Part shown: positions 7,203 to 14,083 of the stretch, in pieces
How positions within the stretch are numbered: the first letter of the stretch is position 1
Layout of the letters: each line of letters begins with the position of its first letter
Source: CAWBRT01 sp050015355
Lineage (GTDB): Bacteria > Acidobacteriota > Terriglobia > Terriglobales > Acidobacteriaceae
Direction of reading: 5' to 3'
Length of the DNA: 14,374 bases
Assembly (NCBI GenBank): GCA_050015355.1
Contig: JBEKBO010000117.1
Span: 1 to 14,374 of the forward strand
Notes under the pieces: model-generated
Databases searched by the model: none
Seen by the model: the letters and a program-made list of their open reading frames with translations, nothing else
What the model was told of the DNA's origin: nothing
Program-made: the position numbers and the translations under genes

Positions 7203-8555
7203 ATGCCGATCCGCACCATCATCGAGCCTTTTCGTATCAAGAGTGTTGAGCCAATCCGCTGGACCACGCGCGCTGAACGCGAACAGCTCCTGCGGGACGC
7301 GCACTACAACCTGTTTCTTCTCGCGGCGGACGATGTTCTCATAGACTTGCTGACCGACTCGGGCACGGGAGCGATGTCCACCTACCAATGGGGCGCGATC
7401 ATGGAAGGAGACGAGAGCTACGCGGGAAGCCGCAGCTACATCCGTTTCCGTGATTCGGTGCAGGATATTTTCGGCTACAAGCACGTTATTCCGACTCACC
7501 AGGGCCGCGCCGCGGAGCGCATCCTGTTCAGCGTAATGGTCAAGAAAGGCGATGTCGTACCCAACAATACGCACTTTGACACGACTCGCGCGAACGTTGA
7601 GCACGCCGGCGGTGAAGCTCTCGACTTGCCCATCGCCGAGGGCAAGCAACCCAGTCTGATCCACCCCTTCAAGGGAAATATGGATGTCGCGGCACTGGAG
7701 CAGGCTATTCAGCGTGTCGGGCGCGAGCGCATTCCGCTGGTGATCCTGACGGTGACCAACAACTCCGGCGGCGGGCAGCCCGTCTCGATGGAGAATGCGC
7801 GGTGTGTCAGCGCCATTTGCAAGAAGCATGGCATTCCCTTTTACTTCGACGCCTGCCGCTTCGCCGAGAACGCGTACTTCATCAAATTGCGCGAGAAGGG
7901 CTACGAAGACAAAACCCCGAAGCAGATCGCCCAGGAGATGTTTGCCCTCGGCGACGGCTGCACCATGTCGGCGAAGAAAGATGGGATGGCCAATATCGGA
8001 GGCTTCCTCTGCACCAACGACGATCTGCTGGCGCAGCAGGAAAAAGATTTGCTGATTCTCACCGAAGGCTATCCGACCTACGGCGGACTGGCCGGGCGCG
8101 ACCTGGAAGCGATCGCCGTCGGCTTGCAGGAGGCGTTGCACGAAGATTACCTGAAGTATCGCATCGCCTCGACTGCATATTTGGGAAATCACATTTCGCA
8201 GCAAGGTGTGCCCATCGTGCTGCCTCCCGGCGGACACGCCGTGTACCTGGATGCGCGTGCATTCGTGCCGCATATTCCTCTCGAAGAGTTTCCGGGGGTG
8301 GCGCTGGCGTGCGAACTTTACCTGGAGGGAGGAATTCGCTCCGTCGAGATCGGCACACTGATGTTTGGCAGCGCGGCCAAAATGGATCTGGTGCGGCTGG
8401 CGATTCCGCGGCGCACATACACGCAGAGCCATGTCGACTACGTCATCGAAGTGATTCTGGAAGTCTGGGAGCGTCGCGATTGGATTCGCGGTTACAAGCT
8501 GACTTACGAACCGCCGTTCCTTCGCCACTTCACGGCGCAGTTCAAGCGGGCGTAA
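7203..8555 (+). CDS. tnaA: Tryptophanase (PLP-dependent tryptophan indole-lyase)
   Basis: Cleaves L-tryptophan to indole, pyruvate and ammonia. 450 aa (E. coli TnaA 471), aligned end to end by eye from EPFRIKSVEP to FLRHFTAQF. The PLP lysine is K259 (MSAKKDGM); D216 and R219 (FDACRF) hold the cofactor; Y73 (DESYAGS) is the conserved active-site tyrosine. Residues that separate tryptophanase from tyrosine phenol-lyase point to tryptophanase: D126 in HFDTT (Thr in TPL), I383 in SVEIG (Arg in TPL) and H442 in LRHFTA (Phe in TPL). The strand loop before VRLAIPRRTYTQ is shortened, which explains the smaller size. AAGGAG (7193-7198) lies 4 nt before the ATG. No TnaC-type leader or TnaB permease is adjacent; the partner is the metallopeptidase 50 bp upstream. 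Other beta-eliminating activity on S-substituted cysteines is possible in this family. Confidence 0.92.
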   Translation: MPIRTIIEPFRIKSVEPIRWTTRAEREQLLRDAHYNLFLLAADDVLIDLLTDSGTGAMSTYQWGAIMEGDESYAGSRSYIRFRDSVQDIFGYKHVIPTHQGRAAERILFSVMVKKGDVVPNNTHFDTTRANVEHAGGEALDLPIAEGKQPSLIHPFKGNMDVAALEQAIQRVGRERIPLVILTVTNNSGGGQPVSMENARCVSAICKKHGIPFYFDACRFAENAYFIKLREKGYEDKTPKQIAQEMFALGDGCTMSAKKDGMANIGGFLCTNDDLLAQQEKDLLILTEGYPTYGGLAGRDLEAIAVGLQEALHEDYLKYRIASTAYLGNHISQQGVPIVLPPGGHAVYLDARAFVPHIPLEEFPGVALACELYLEGGIRSVEIGTLMFGSAAKMDLVRLAIPRRTYTQSHVDYVIEVILEVWERRDWIRGYKLTYEPPFLRHFTAQFKRA

Positions 8556-8672
8556 ACGCCGGAGCACGGAATCGGTTCGACAGTGAGATGACTGAAGGCT
8601 GACGTGGGGTAGTTCCTTCACCCATCGCCGGGCGGGACTTTTCAGCCATGAGCTTTTTCGATTGCACCCGTG

Positions 8673-8678
8673 TACAAT
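8673..8678 (+). promoter_or_regulatory. Candidate -10 element (TACAAT) for a leaderless secreted-protein mRNA
   Basis: TACAAT ends 6 nt before GTG 8685, so the transcript would start at or next to the initiation codon. There is no Shine-Dalgarno sequence. The -35 region is poor. It repeats the layout seen before the EVE gene. If translation instead begins at GTG 8670, this hexamer would lie inside the coding region. Confidence 0.35.
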
Positions 8679-8684
8679 CGCGCC

Positions 8685-9428
8685 GTGCGGAAATATTTCC
8701 TCATTCCGGCCGTAATAGCCGTAATAACGGTTTCGCTGGTTGCCGGTCCGGGCCTGCGGGCCCAGCAACCGCCCGGCTCCGCGCAGCCGCAGGTGCGGGT
8801 CAATTACCTGAACGTGTGCTCGCCAAGCGCCGAGGACCGGCAGCAGATCGCCGGTGCGTTGGAGCGAATCTCCGCCCATCCGAAATTCACCGTGGATTTC
8901 GAGGTGGCGCGCGGGCGCTCAACCTTGAGCGGCTCTGATTTGCTGATGCAGAATGCAGACCCTCCGGTTGGAGAGGGCTCGGTCTCCGACTGGATTCGAA
9001 TTCGAAGGGAGTTTCCCGCGTCGTCGAGTTTCATCAGTGCACAGTATTCGTTCAGCATGAACCAGGGGAGCGTGGTGGAAACCCTGACCTTTCGCGCGCG
9101 CGAGGTCAAAGACGTTATTCAGGTCTCTATTTCCGATTCCGTCAGCAGCCCGACGGCTCCGGCACAGGTGGCACGCGTGAATACGCCGGCCGAACGCATT
9201 CGCCTTGAACGCTTCGGAAGCACCTCCGTCGTTCTGGCGCGCTGCCCGGGTTCGGATCAGTCACAATTTGAACCCCTATTCAGTCGCGCCACGGAATTGA
9301 TCGCGAGTTACCGCTCGGCGCTGCGCGTGGCGTCGGTGATCCCGGCTGAAATCGCCAGGATGCCGAAGACGATGACGCCCAAGTCGAATCCGAGTCCGGG
9401 AGCGAACGCAGCCAACAGCAAGAAGTAA
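8685..9428 (+). CDS. Secreted protein of unknown function
   Basis: About 247 aa. The N-terminus VRKYFLIPAVIAVITVSLVA is a clear signal peptide (basic end, hydrophobic core), with likely cleavage near LRAQQ, so the protein is exported. The mature part begins with a proline/glutamine-rich linker, then VNYLNVCSPSAEDRQQI, a mixed alpha/beta region with two cysteines (in NVCSP and ARCPG), and ends in a low-complexity Pro/Ser/Asn/Lys tail. I recognise no domain. The start is uncertain: GTG 8685 fits the signal peptide and the upstream TACAAT, while GTG 8670 adds MYNRA. It is separated from tnaA by 129 bp, from which I infer an independent promoter. It may be a lineage-specific acidobacterial envelope protein. 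Confidence 0.7.
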   Translation: MRKYFLIPAVIAVITVSLVAGPGLRAQQPPGSAQPQVRVNYLNVCSPSAEDRQQIAGALERISAHPKFTVDFEVARGRSTLSGSDLLMQNADPPVGEGSVSDWIRIRREFPASSSFISAQYSFSMNQGSVVETLTFRAREVKDVIQVSISDSVSSPTAPAQVARVNTPAERIRLERFGSTSVVLARCPGSDQSQFEPLFSRATELIASYRSALRVASVIPAEIARMPKTMTPKSNPSPGANAANSKK

Positions 9429-9476
9429 AGCTGGTTTGAATCCAAATTACATGTATCGTGCTCTTAATAGATAGAT

Positions 9477-10412
9477 ATGACAGAAAAGATTCGCAACACG
9501 GTAATCATGGGCTCGGGCTGCGCAGGGCTTACCGCCGCCATTTACGCCGCCCGCGCCAATCTGCAACCCCTGGTGATCGAAGGACACGAACCGGGCGGTC
9601 AGCTTTCCCTGACAACCCTGGTCGAAAACTTTCCAGGTTTTCCGGAGGGCATACAGGGACCGGAGCTGATCGAGAATATGCGCAAGCAGGCGGCTCGCTT
9701 TGGCGCTGAGTTTCTCACCGCTCACGTCTCGGCGGCAGACCTCAGCCGGCGGCCGTTTGTTCTCAAGGCCAATTCCGGTGAGATCCGCACGCGTTCTCTG
9801 ATCATTGCCAGCGGCGCTAGCGCGCGTTGGCTGGGGTTGCCGAACGAGCAGGCGCTGATTGGCCATGGCGTCTCTTCCTGCGCCACCTGCGATGGCTTCT
9901 TTTTCAGCGGCAAGGAGATAGCCGTCGTCGGCGGTGGCGATTCGGCCATGGAAGAGGCGCTGTTCCTGACGCGCTTTGCCACAAAAGTTACGATTATTCA
10001 CCGGCGCGACCAGTTCCGCGCCTCGAAAATCATGCTCGAGCGCGCTCGCAAACATGAGAAGATTCACTTCCTCACCAACACCGTGGTTGAAGATGTGTAC
10101 GGCGCTTCGAGCAAAGAGGTTACCGGCCTGAAGCTGCGCGATCTCAAGAGCGGCGAGGTCCGCGACTTCCCGGCCAGCGCGTTGTTTCTCGGAATCGGCC
10201 ACATACCCAATGCGGCTGTGTTTAATGGTCAGTTGGAAACGGACGCCGACGGCTACCTCAAAACTCGCGATTACGTATTCACTAAGATTCCCGGCGTCTA
10301 CGCTTGCGGAGACGTCGCCGACCGGCGCTATAAGCAGGCCATTTCCGCGGCCGGAACAGGCTGCATGGCCGCCATCGAAGTCGAGAAGTTTCTCGAGGAA
10401 GTGGGAGACTAA
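9477..10412 (+). CDS. trxB: Thioredoxin reductase TrxB
   Basis: FAD- and NADPH-dependent reductase of thioredoxin, 311 aa, cytoplasmic, low-molecular-weight type. Domains: N-terminal FAD motif VIMGSGCAGLTAA (9-21), EPGGQLSLTT..ENFPGFP, the redox-active CATC (135-138), NADPH motif VVGGGDSAMEEA (150-161) with HRRDQFRAS (175-183) fitting NADPH, and the C-terminal FAD motif YACGDVADRRYKQ. In the first FAD motif the usual GSGPAG is GSGCAG (Cys15). SYCATCDGFFY of many family members reads SSCATCDGFFF here. The ATG follows an AT-rich ATAGATAGAT run with no Shine-Dalgarno sequence, so initiation may be leaderless or structure-dependent. No thioredoxin gene is adjacent. It is convergent with the gntR-type gene, with 25 bp between the stops. 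Confidence 0.94.
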   Translation: MTEKIRNTVIMGSGCAGLTAAIYAARANLQPLVIEGHEPGGQLSLTTLVENFPGFPEGIQGPELIENMRKQAARFGAEFLTAHVSAADLSRRPFVLKANSGEIRTRSLIIASGASARWLGLPNEQALIGHGVSSCATCDGFFFSGKEIAVVGGGDSAMEEALFLTRFATKVTIIHRRDQFRASKIMLERARKHEKIHFLTNTVVEDVYGASSKEVTGLKLRDLKSGEVRDFPASALFLGIGHIPNAAVFNGQLETDADGYLKTRDYVFTKIPGVYACGDVADRRYKQAISAAGTGCMAAIEVEKFLEEVGD

Positions 10413-10414
10413 AG

Positions 10415-10431
10415 CCGACGCGGATCGTCGG
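10415..10431. terminator. Short hairpin between convergent trxB and gntR, possible bidirectional terminator
   Basis: CCGACG, loop CGGAT, CGTCGG: a perfect 6-bp GC-rich stem lying in the 25-bp gap between two convergent stop codons. There is no T-tract on either side, so it is not a textbook intrinsic terminator. Confidence 0.45.
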
Positions 10432-10437
10432 TCATCT

Positions 10438-11196
10438 TCATGATCGTTTCTTTGTGGGTCCTGTTTTGCCGGCAACCATTCGCAGCGATTCACGAGTAGC
10501 ATGGGTCCTGCGATGAGACAACTTCCCGTCCGGGTTCCCGCTTAAACCGAGTGAATTTAAGGTTACAAACACTTCCCTGAGGTGATCACGCAGGATCGCT
10601 TGTGCAATGTCATGATCACCGCGAGCAACAGCATCGACTATCGTAGTGTGTTGTTGGATTAATCGGCGCATCTGCCCCGGCATGCGGAGGCTCAAATGCC
10701 GTACTCGGTCGAAGTGTATCTTGGACTGCTGGATGATGCGCCAGGCGCCCGGATGGCCGGCAGCAGTCGCCAGAGTCCCATGAAGTTCTTCATCCAACGC
10801 CATAAAGAGAACCCAGTCGTCATTGCGCGCCGCCCGGCTCTGTTGCTCGAGGTTGTCACGCAACCGCTGAATGGTTTTTTCGTCCATTTTCTTACCGGCG
10901 TCGACAATCAAGGCGCATTCCAGATGCTCCCGGACGAATTGGGCTTCTTTGACCGATTCAAGCGAAATAGGCGCGACGAATGTACCTACCTGCGGGATGA
11001 TCCGGACAAGTCCGTCATCGACAAGTTTGATCAGTGCCTCACGGACTGGGGTTCGACTAACCCCCAAGCGTTGCGACAGCTCTGATTCGGAAAGTTGCAT
11101 GTCCGGTGTCAGTGTGCCGCTGACTATGTCCCGCTTCAAGGTTTCGAAAACCTGGACGGCAAGCCGAAGATGCCTGTGTTCCGGAGAAATTGTCAT
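10438..11196 (-). CDS. GntR-family transcriptional regulator, FCD subfamily
   Basis: 252 aa. The N-terminal winged helix (about 12-77) contains the GntR signature QVFETLKRDIVSG, LSESELSQRLGVSRTPVREAL and LVRIIPQVGTFV. The C-terminal FCD ligand domain (about 82-215) is all-helical and keeps a metal site: D135 and H139 (ALDEELHG), H183 (QQHTTIVDAV) and H205 (LRDHLREV). Such FCD domains bind carboxylates or sugar acids, often with zinc or nickel. A basic tail of about 35 residues after the FCD domain is extra. I prefer ATG 11196, with GGTGA 5 nt upstream, over GTG 11205. It is divergent from the oxidoreductase-transporter pair and so probably regulates it, most likely as a repressor released by the transported compound or its metabolite. 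Confidence 0.93.
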   Translation of the reverse strand: MTISPEHRHLRLAVQVFETLKRDIVSGTLTPDMQLSESELSQRLGVSRTPVREALIKLVDDGLVRIIPQVGTFVAPISLESVKEAQFVREHLECALIVDAGKKMDEKTIQRLRDNLEQQSRAARNDDWVLFMALDEELHGTLATAAGHPGAWRIIQQSKIHFDRVRHLSLRMPGQMRRLIQQHTTIVDAVARGDHDIAQAILRDHLREVFVTLNSLGLSGNPDGKLSHRRTHATRESLRMVAGKTGPTKKRS

Positions 11197-11274
11197 CGCC
11201 TTCACCGTTGCAACCCCAAGCGCAACCCACCAGCTTCAGGGAGCGCACTCCGCTCTTCAAAAACGAAAAAAAGC

Positions 11275-11309
11275 TTGTTTTCACATGGTCCACATACTAG
11301 CATGGTACC
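11275..11309 (+). promoter_or_regulatory. Candidate promoter with overlapping operator repeats upstream of the oxidoreductase operon
   Basis: TTGTTT (11275-11280) and TAGCAT (11298-11303) are spaced exactly 17 bp apart, a plausible sigma70 promoter that puts the mRNA start near 11310 and leaves a leader of about 36 nt. Two related elements lie on it: CATGGTCC (11284-11291), between -35 and -10, and CATGGTACC (11301-11309), overlapping -10, 17 bp apart. GGT..ACC-type half sites are usual for FCD GntR proteins, so repression from here by the divergent regulator is plausible. Confidence 0.4.
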
Positions 11310-11346
11310 CCAAATTTAATCTCCATGAAGCGCAGGAGTCGCATAG

Positions 11347-12516
11347 ATGAAGACCGTCAGAGTCGGTCTAATTGGCAGCGGGTTTGTTACCGAACTTCAT
11401 ATGTATGCCTACAAGCGCGTCTATGGCGTGGACGCGAAGGTCGTGAAGGTCGCGTCGTTGGCGGATGACCTGGCTGACTTCGCCAAGAAGCATCAAATCC
11501 CAGGCATAACCCGGGACTACAAAAACCTCCTGGCGGACAAGGGAATTGACGTTATTGACATTTGTACTCCGCCCTCGCTGCATGCGCCGATGATCGTGGA
11601 TGCCGTGCGCGCCGGCAAACATGTCATCTGCGAAAAACCGTTTACCGGTTATTTCGGCACGGCGGGTGATCCTGCCCCCATCGGGAAGCACGTATCGAAG
11701 AAGCACATGTATGAGCGCGTGATGGCCGAAATGCAACAGACGTGCCAGGTCATTCGTTCCAGCGGGCAGCTTTTCATGTATGCCGAAGACTGGGTGTATG
11801 CTCCCGCGGTCACGAAAACGGCGGAAATGCTGAGAGCGACCAAAGACAAAGTCCTCTTCATGAAGGGTGAAGAAAGTCACAGCGGCTCGCATGCCGCTCA
11901 TGCCGCGCAATGGGCAATGACCGGTGGCGGATCGCTTGTCCGGATGGGGTGTCACCCTCTTGCGGCGATTCTTTACCTCAAGCAAGTAGAGGCGCAAACG
12001 CGCGGAGAACAGATTACGGTTTCCGCCGTGACCGCCGACGTTGGCAATGTGGCCGCAAAGCTTGCTCCCGAAGAGCGCCGTTACATCAAGGCAAACCCCG
12101 TCGACGTGGAAGACTGGGGAACGATCACGCTCACGTTTTCCGATGACACAAAGGCCACGGTGTTCTCCGGCGACATGATGATGGGCGGAGTGCGCAATCT
12201 GGTTGAGACATACACCAGCGGCGGCTCTCTGTTTGCCAACATAACACCTAATAACCACTTGATGTCATACATGACGGACGAAGAAAAGCTGGCAAGCGTA
12301 TACATCACGGAGAAGGTTGACCGCAAGACCGGGTGGCAATACGTATGTCTGGAAGAAGAATGGACTCGCGGGTATCTGCAGGAGATTCAGGACTTCATGG
12401 AATGCGCGGCTGTCAGCAGGCAACCGCTTTCGGGGCTCGATTTGGCTTATGACACAGTGAAGGCAAACTACGCCGCATACTGGTCGGCCGAGGAAGGTAA
12501 GCGGATCAAATTATAA
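11347..12516 (+). CDS. Gfo/Idh/MocA-family oxidoreductase
   Basis: NAD(P)-dependent dehydrogenase family acting on sugars, inositols and sugar acids, 389 aa, cytoplasmic. The N-terminal Rossmann fold starts VGLIGSGFVTELH (6-18); DICTPPSLHAPMIVDAVRAGKHVICEKP (71-98) is the family signature with the catalytic lysine K97. GGGSLVRMGCHPL (193-205) supplies the conserved histidine H203. An unusual insert of about 20 residues (100-121, rich in Gly, Pro, His and Lys) follows EKP before the helix that normally comes directly after it. AGGAG (11334-11338) lies 8 nt before the ATG. The transporter gene follows 124 bp downstream and the regulator is divergent, so a role in catabolism of the imported anion is inferred. 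The substrate cannot be read from sequence alone. Confidence 0.92.
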   Translation: MKTVRVGLIGSGFVTELHMYAYKRVYGVDAKVVKVASLADDLADFAKKHQIPGITRDYKNLLADKGIDVIDICTPPSLHAPMIVDAVRAGKHVICEKPFTGYFGTAGDPAPIGKHVSKKHMYERVMAEMQQTCQVIRSSGQLFMYAEDWVYAPAVTKTAEMLRATKDKVLFMKGEESHSGSHAAHAAQWAMTGGGSLVRMGCHPLAAILYLKQVEAQTRGEQITVSAVTADVGNVAAKLAPEERRYIKANPVDVEDWGTITLTFSDDTKATVFSGDMMMGGVRNLVETYTSGGSLFANITPNNHLMSYMTDEEKLASVYITEKVDRKTGWQYVCLEEEWTRGYLQEIQDFMECAAVSRQPLSGLDLAYDTVKANYAAYWSAEEGKRIKL

Positions 12517-12553
12517 CTAGACCAGATTCGCGGAAGGTGTGTCCCATGACATA

Positions 12554-12585
12554 GCCGGGCGTACGGGGTGATATCCAAGCCCGGC
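12554..12585 (+). other. Intergenic stem-loop between oxidoreductase and transporter genes
   Basis: GCCGGGC (12554-12560) pairs perfectly with GCCCGGC (12579-12585) around an 18-nt loop. It lies in the 124-bp gap, 56 bp before the transporter ATG. With no T-tract it is more likely an mRNA stability or processing element that adjusts transporter level than a terminator. Confidence 0.4.
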
Positions 12586-12640
12586 GGTGAGATTCAGCGA
12601 TACACCAACTTGGAACTGGTCCGACGGCAGGAGGATTCAC

Positions 12641-14083
12641 ATGGCAACCCCAGTGCTGACGCCTGACAAAGGTGAACAGCTAAAGCGGGACATCCGCAAC
12701 GCAGTCATAACGGTTCTGATCGGCGCTGTAATCTGGTTCATTCCCGTGCCAGTTGGGCTTAAGGCCGTCACCTGGCACTTGTTCGCGATATTTGTCGCGG
12801 TCATCGCGGGGTTCATTCTGAACCCTCTTCCGATGGGCGCCGTTTCCATGATCGCGCTGAGCTTCGCCACCATCACCAATACGGTGTCACTCGGCGATGC
12901 CTTGTCCGGCTTTTCAGACTCGATTATCTGGCTTGTGGTTTCATCCTTCCTGTTTGCGAAGGCGTTTATCAAGACCGGCCTGGGCTACCGAATTGCTTAT
13001 GTGCTCATCCGCGCCATTGGTGACAGCACGCTGAAGCTGGGTTACACGCTGGTGATCAGTGACCTGATTATCTCTCCGGCGACGCCATCCAATACAGCCA
13101 GGGCCGGCGGCATTCTATTTCCCATCACCAAGAGCTTGGCTTCCGCCTTCGATTCCAACCCGGGACCAACGGCTCGACGGGTGGGCGCTTATCTGATGCA
13201 GACCTCCTATCAAGCCAACGTAATAACCTCGGCGATGTTCCTGACCTCCATGGCGGGGAATCCGTTCATCGCTCAGTTGGCTAAGGAGTCTCTCGGCGTG
13301 CAGGTAGACTGGGGAAGGTGGGCAGTGGCTGCTATTGTTCCCGGCTTGTTATCGCTGTTGGTTATTCCCTATTTCCTGTTCAAGGTTTATCCGCCGGAGA
13401 TCACCCGGACTCCGGGCGCTAAGACGCTCGCCGCTGAAAAGCTGCGGGCTCTCGGCCCGTTGAACTTCGGCGAGAAGGTATTGACGGGTGTTTTTCTCCT
13501 TACTCTTCTTCTCTGGAGCACTTCAACCATCACCAATATTGCGGCGCCGGTAGTGGGTCTGCTGGGAGTTGCCATCCTGCTCGGAACCAAGACAGTCCTG
13601 TGGGAAGAAGTGAAGGAGGAAAAGAACGCCTGGGACACCCTGGTGTGGATGGGTGCTTTGATGTCGTTGGCGAGCGTGTTGGCCAAGCTCAACTTCTTCA
13701 TCTGGTTCGCCGCCATCGTCAAGGACAGAATGCACGGCGTCCCATGGATACCTACTTTGGGCGTACTCCTCATCATCTACATTTACTCGCACTATGGGTT
13801 CGCCAGCCTGGTGCCTCACATCGTGGCGATGTATACGGCGTTCGGCACCGTAGCCATTGCCGCGGGCGCGCCGAAGTTTTTGACGGCCATGACATTGGCC
13901 TTCGCGTCCAACCTCATGATGTCTCTCACCCACTTCGCCGCCGGCCCTTCGCCCATCTACTTTGGCGCCGGTTTCGTCGATCAGGGCACCTGGTGGAAGC
14001 TGGGATTTTATGTTTCGGTCATTAACCTCATCATTTGGGCCGTGATCGGCGGCTTGTGGTGGAAGCTGTTGGGACTCTGGTAG
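12641..14083 (+). CDS. DASS-family (SLC13/CitT-type) anion transporter
   Basis: Inner-membrane transporter of the divalent anion:sodium symporter family, 480 aa with a dozen or so hydrophobic segments from about residue 20 to the C-terminus. The first substrate/sodium motif is ISPATPSNTARAGGILFP (144-161), with S150-N151-T152, very like CitT, TtdT and the plastid 2-oxoglutarate/malate translocators. The second repeat carries ASNLMMSLTHFAAGPSPIYFGAGF (422-445). Members move C4-C6 di- or tricarboxylates by sodium symport or antiport. ATG 12641 has a perfect AGGAGG (12629-12634) 6 nt upstream; a GTG reading from 12587 adds 18 unconserved polar residues. The pairing with a GntR-FCD regulator and a MocA-type dehydrogenase suggests a hydroxy-dicarboxylate or sugar-acid substrate. 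Confidence 0.94.
   Translation: MATPVLTPDKGEQLKRDIRNAVITVLIGAVIWFIPVPVGLKAVTWHLFAIFVAVIAGFILNPLPMGAVSMIALSFATITNTVSLGDALSGFSDSIIWLVVSSFLFAKAFIKTGLGYRIAYVLIRAIGDSTLKLGYTLVISDLIISPATPSNTARAGGILFPITKSLASAFDSNPGPTARRVGAYLMQTSYQANVITSAMFLTSMAGNPFIAQLAKESLGVQVDWGRWAVAAIVPGLLSLLVIPYFLFKVYPPEITRTPGAKTLAAEKLRALGPLNFGEKVLTGVFLLTLLLWSTSTITNIAAPVVGLLGVAILLGTKTVLWEEVKEEKNAWDTLVWMGALMSLASVLAKLNFFIWFAAIVKDRMHGVPWIPTLGVLLIIYIYSHYGFASLVPHIVAMYTAFGTVAIAAGAPKFLTAMTLAFASNLMMSLTHFAAGPSPIYFGAGFVDQGTWWKLGFYVSVINLIIWAVIGGLWWKLLGLW

Noticed and set aside
7203..8555. Tyrosine phenol-lyase instead of tryptophanase
   Set aside because: The TPL-specific Thr, Arg and Phe positions are Asp, Ile and His here, as in tryptophanase.
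7191..8879. 562-codon open frame on the minus strand
   Set aside because: It is fully antisense to tnaA, whose identity is certain. No recognisable domain or ribosome-binding site.
9436..9476. sigma70 promoter for trxB (TTGAAT with TATCGT or TTAATA)
   Set aside because: Spacings of 12 and 22 bp are outside the usual range, so no promoter is claimed.
9447..10502. 351-codon open frame on the minus strand
   Set aside because: It is antisense to trxB and overlaps the end of the gntR-type gene. Composition is shadow-like.
11368..12258. 296-codon open frame on the minus strand
   Set aside because: It is antisense to the Gfo/Idh/MocA gene, with no motif.
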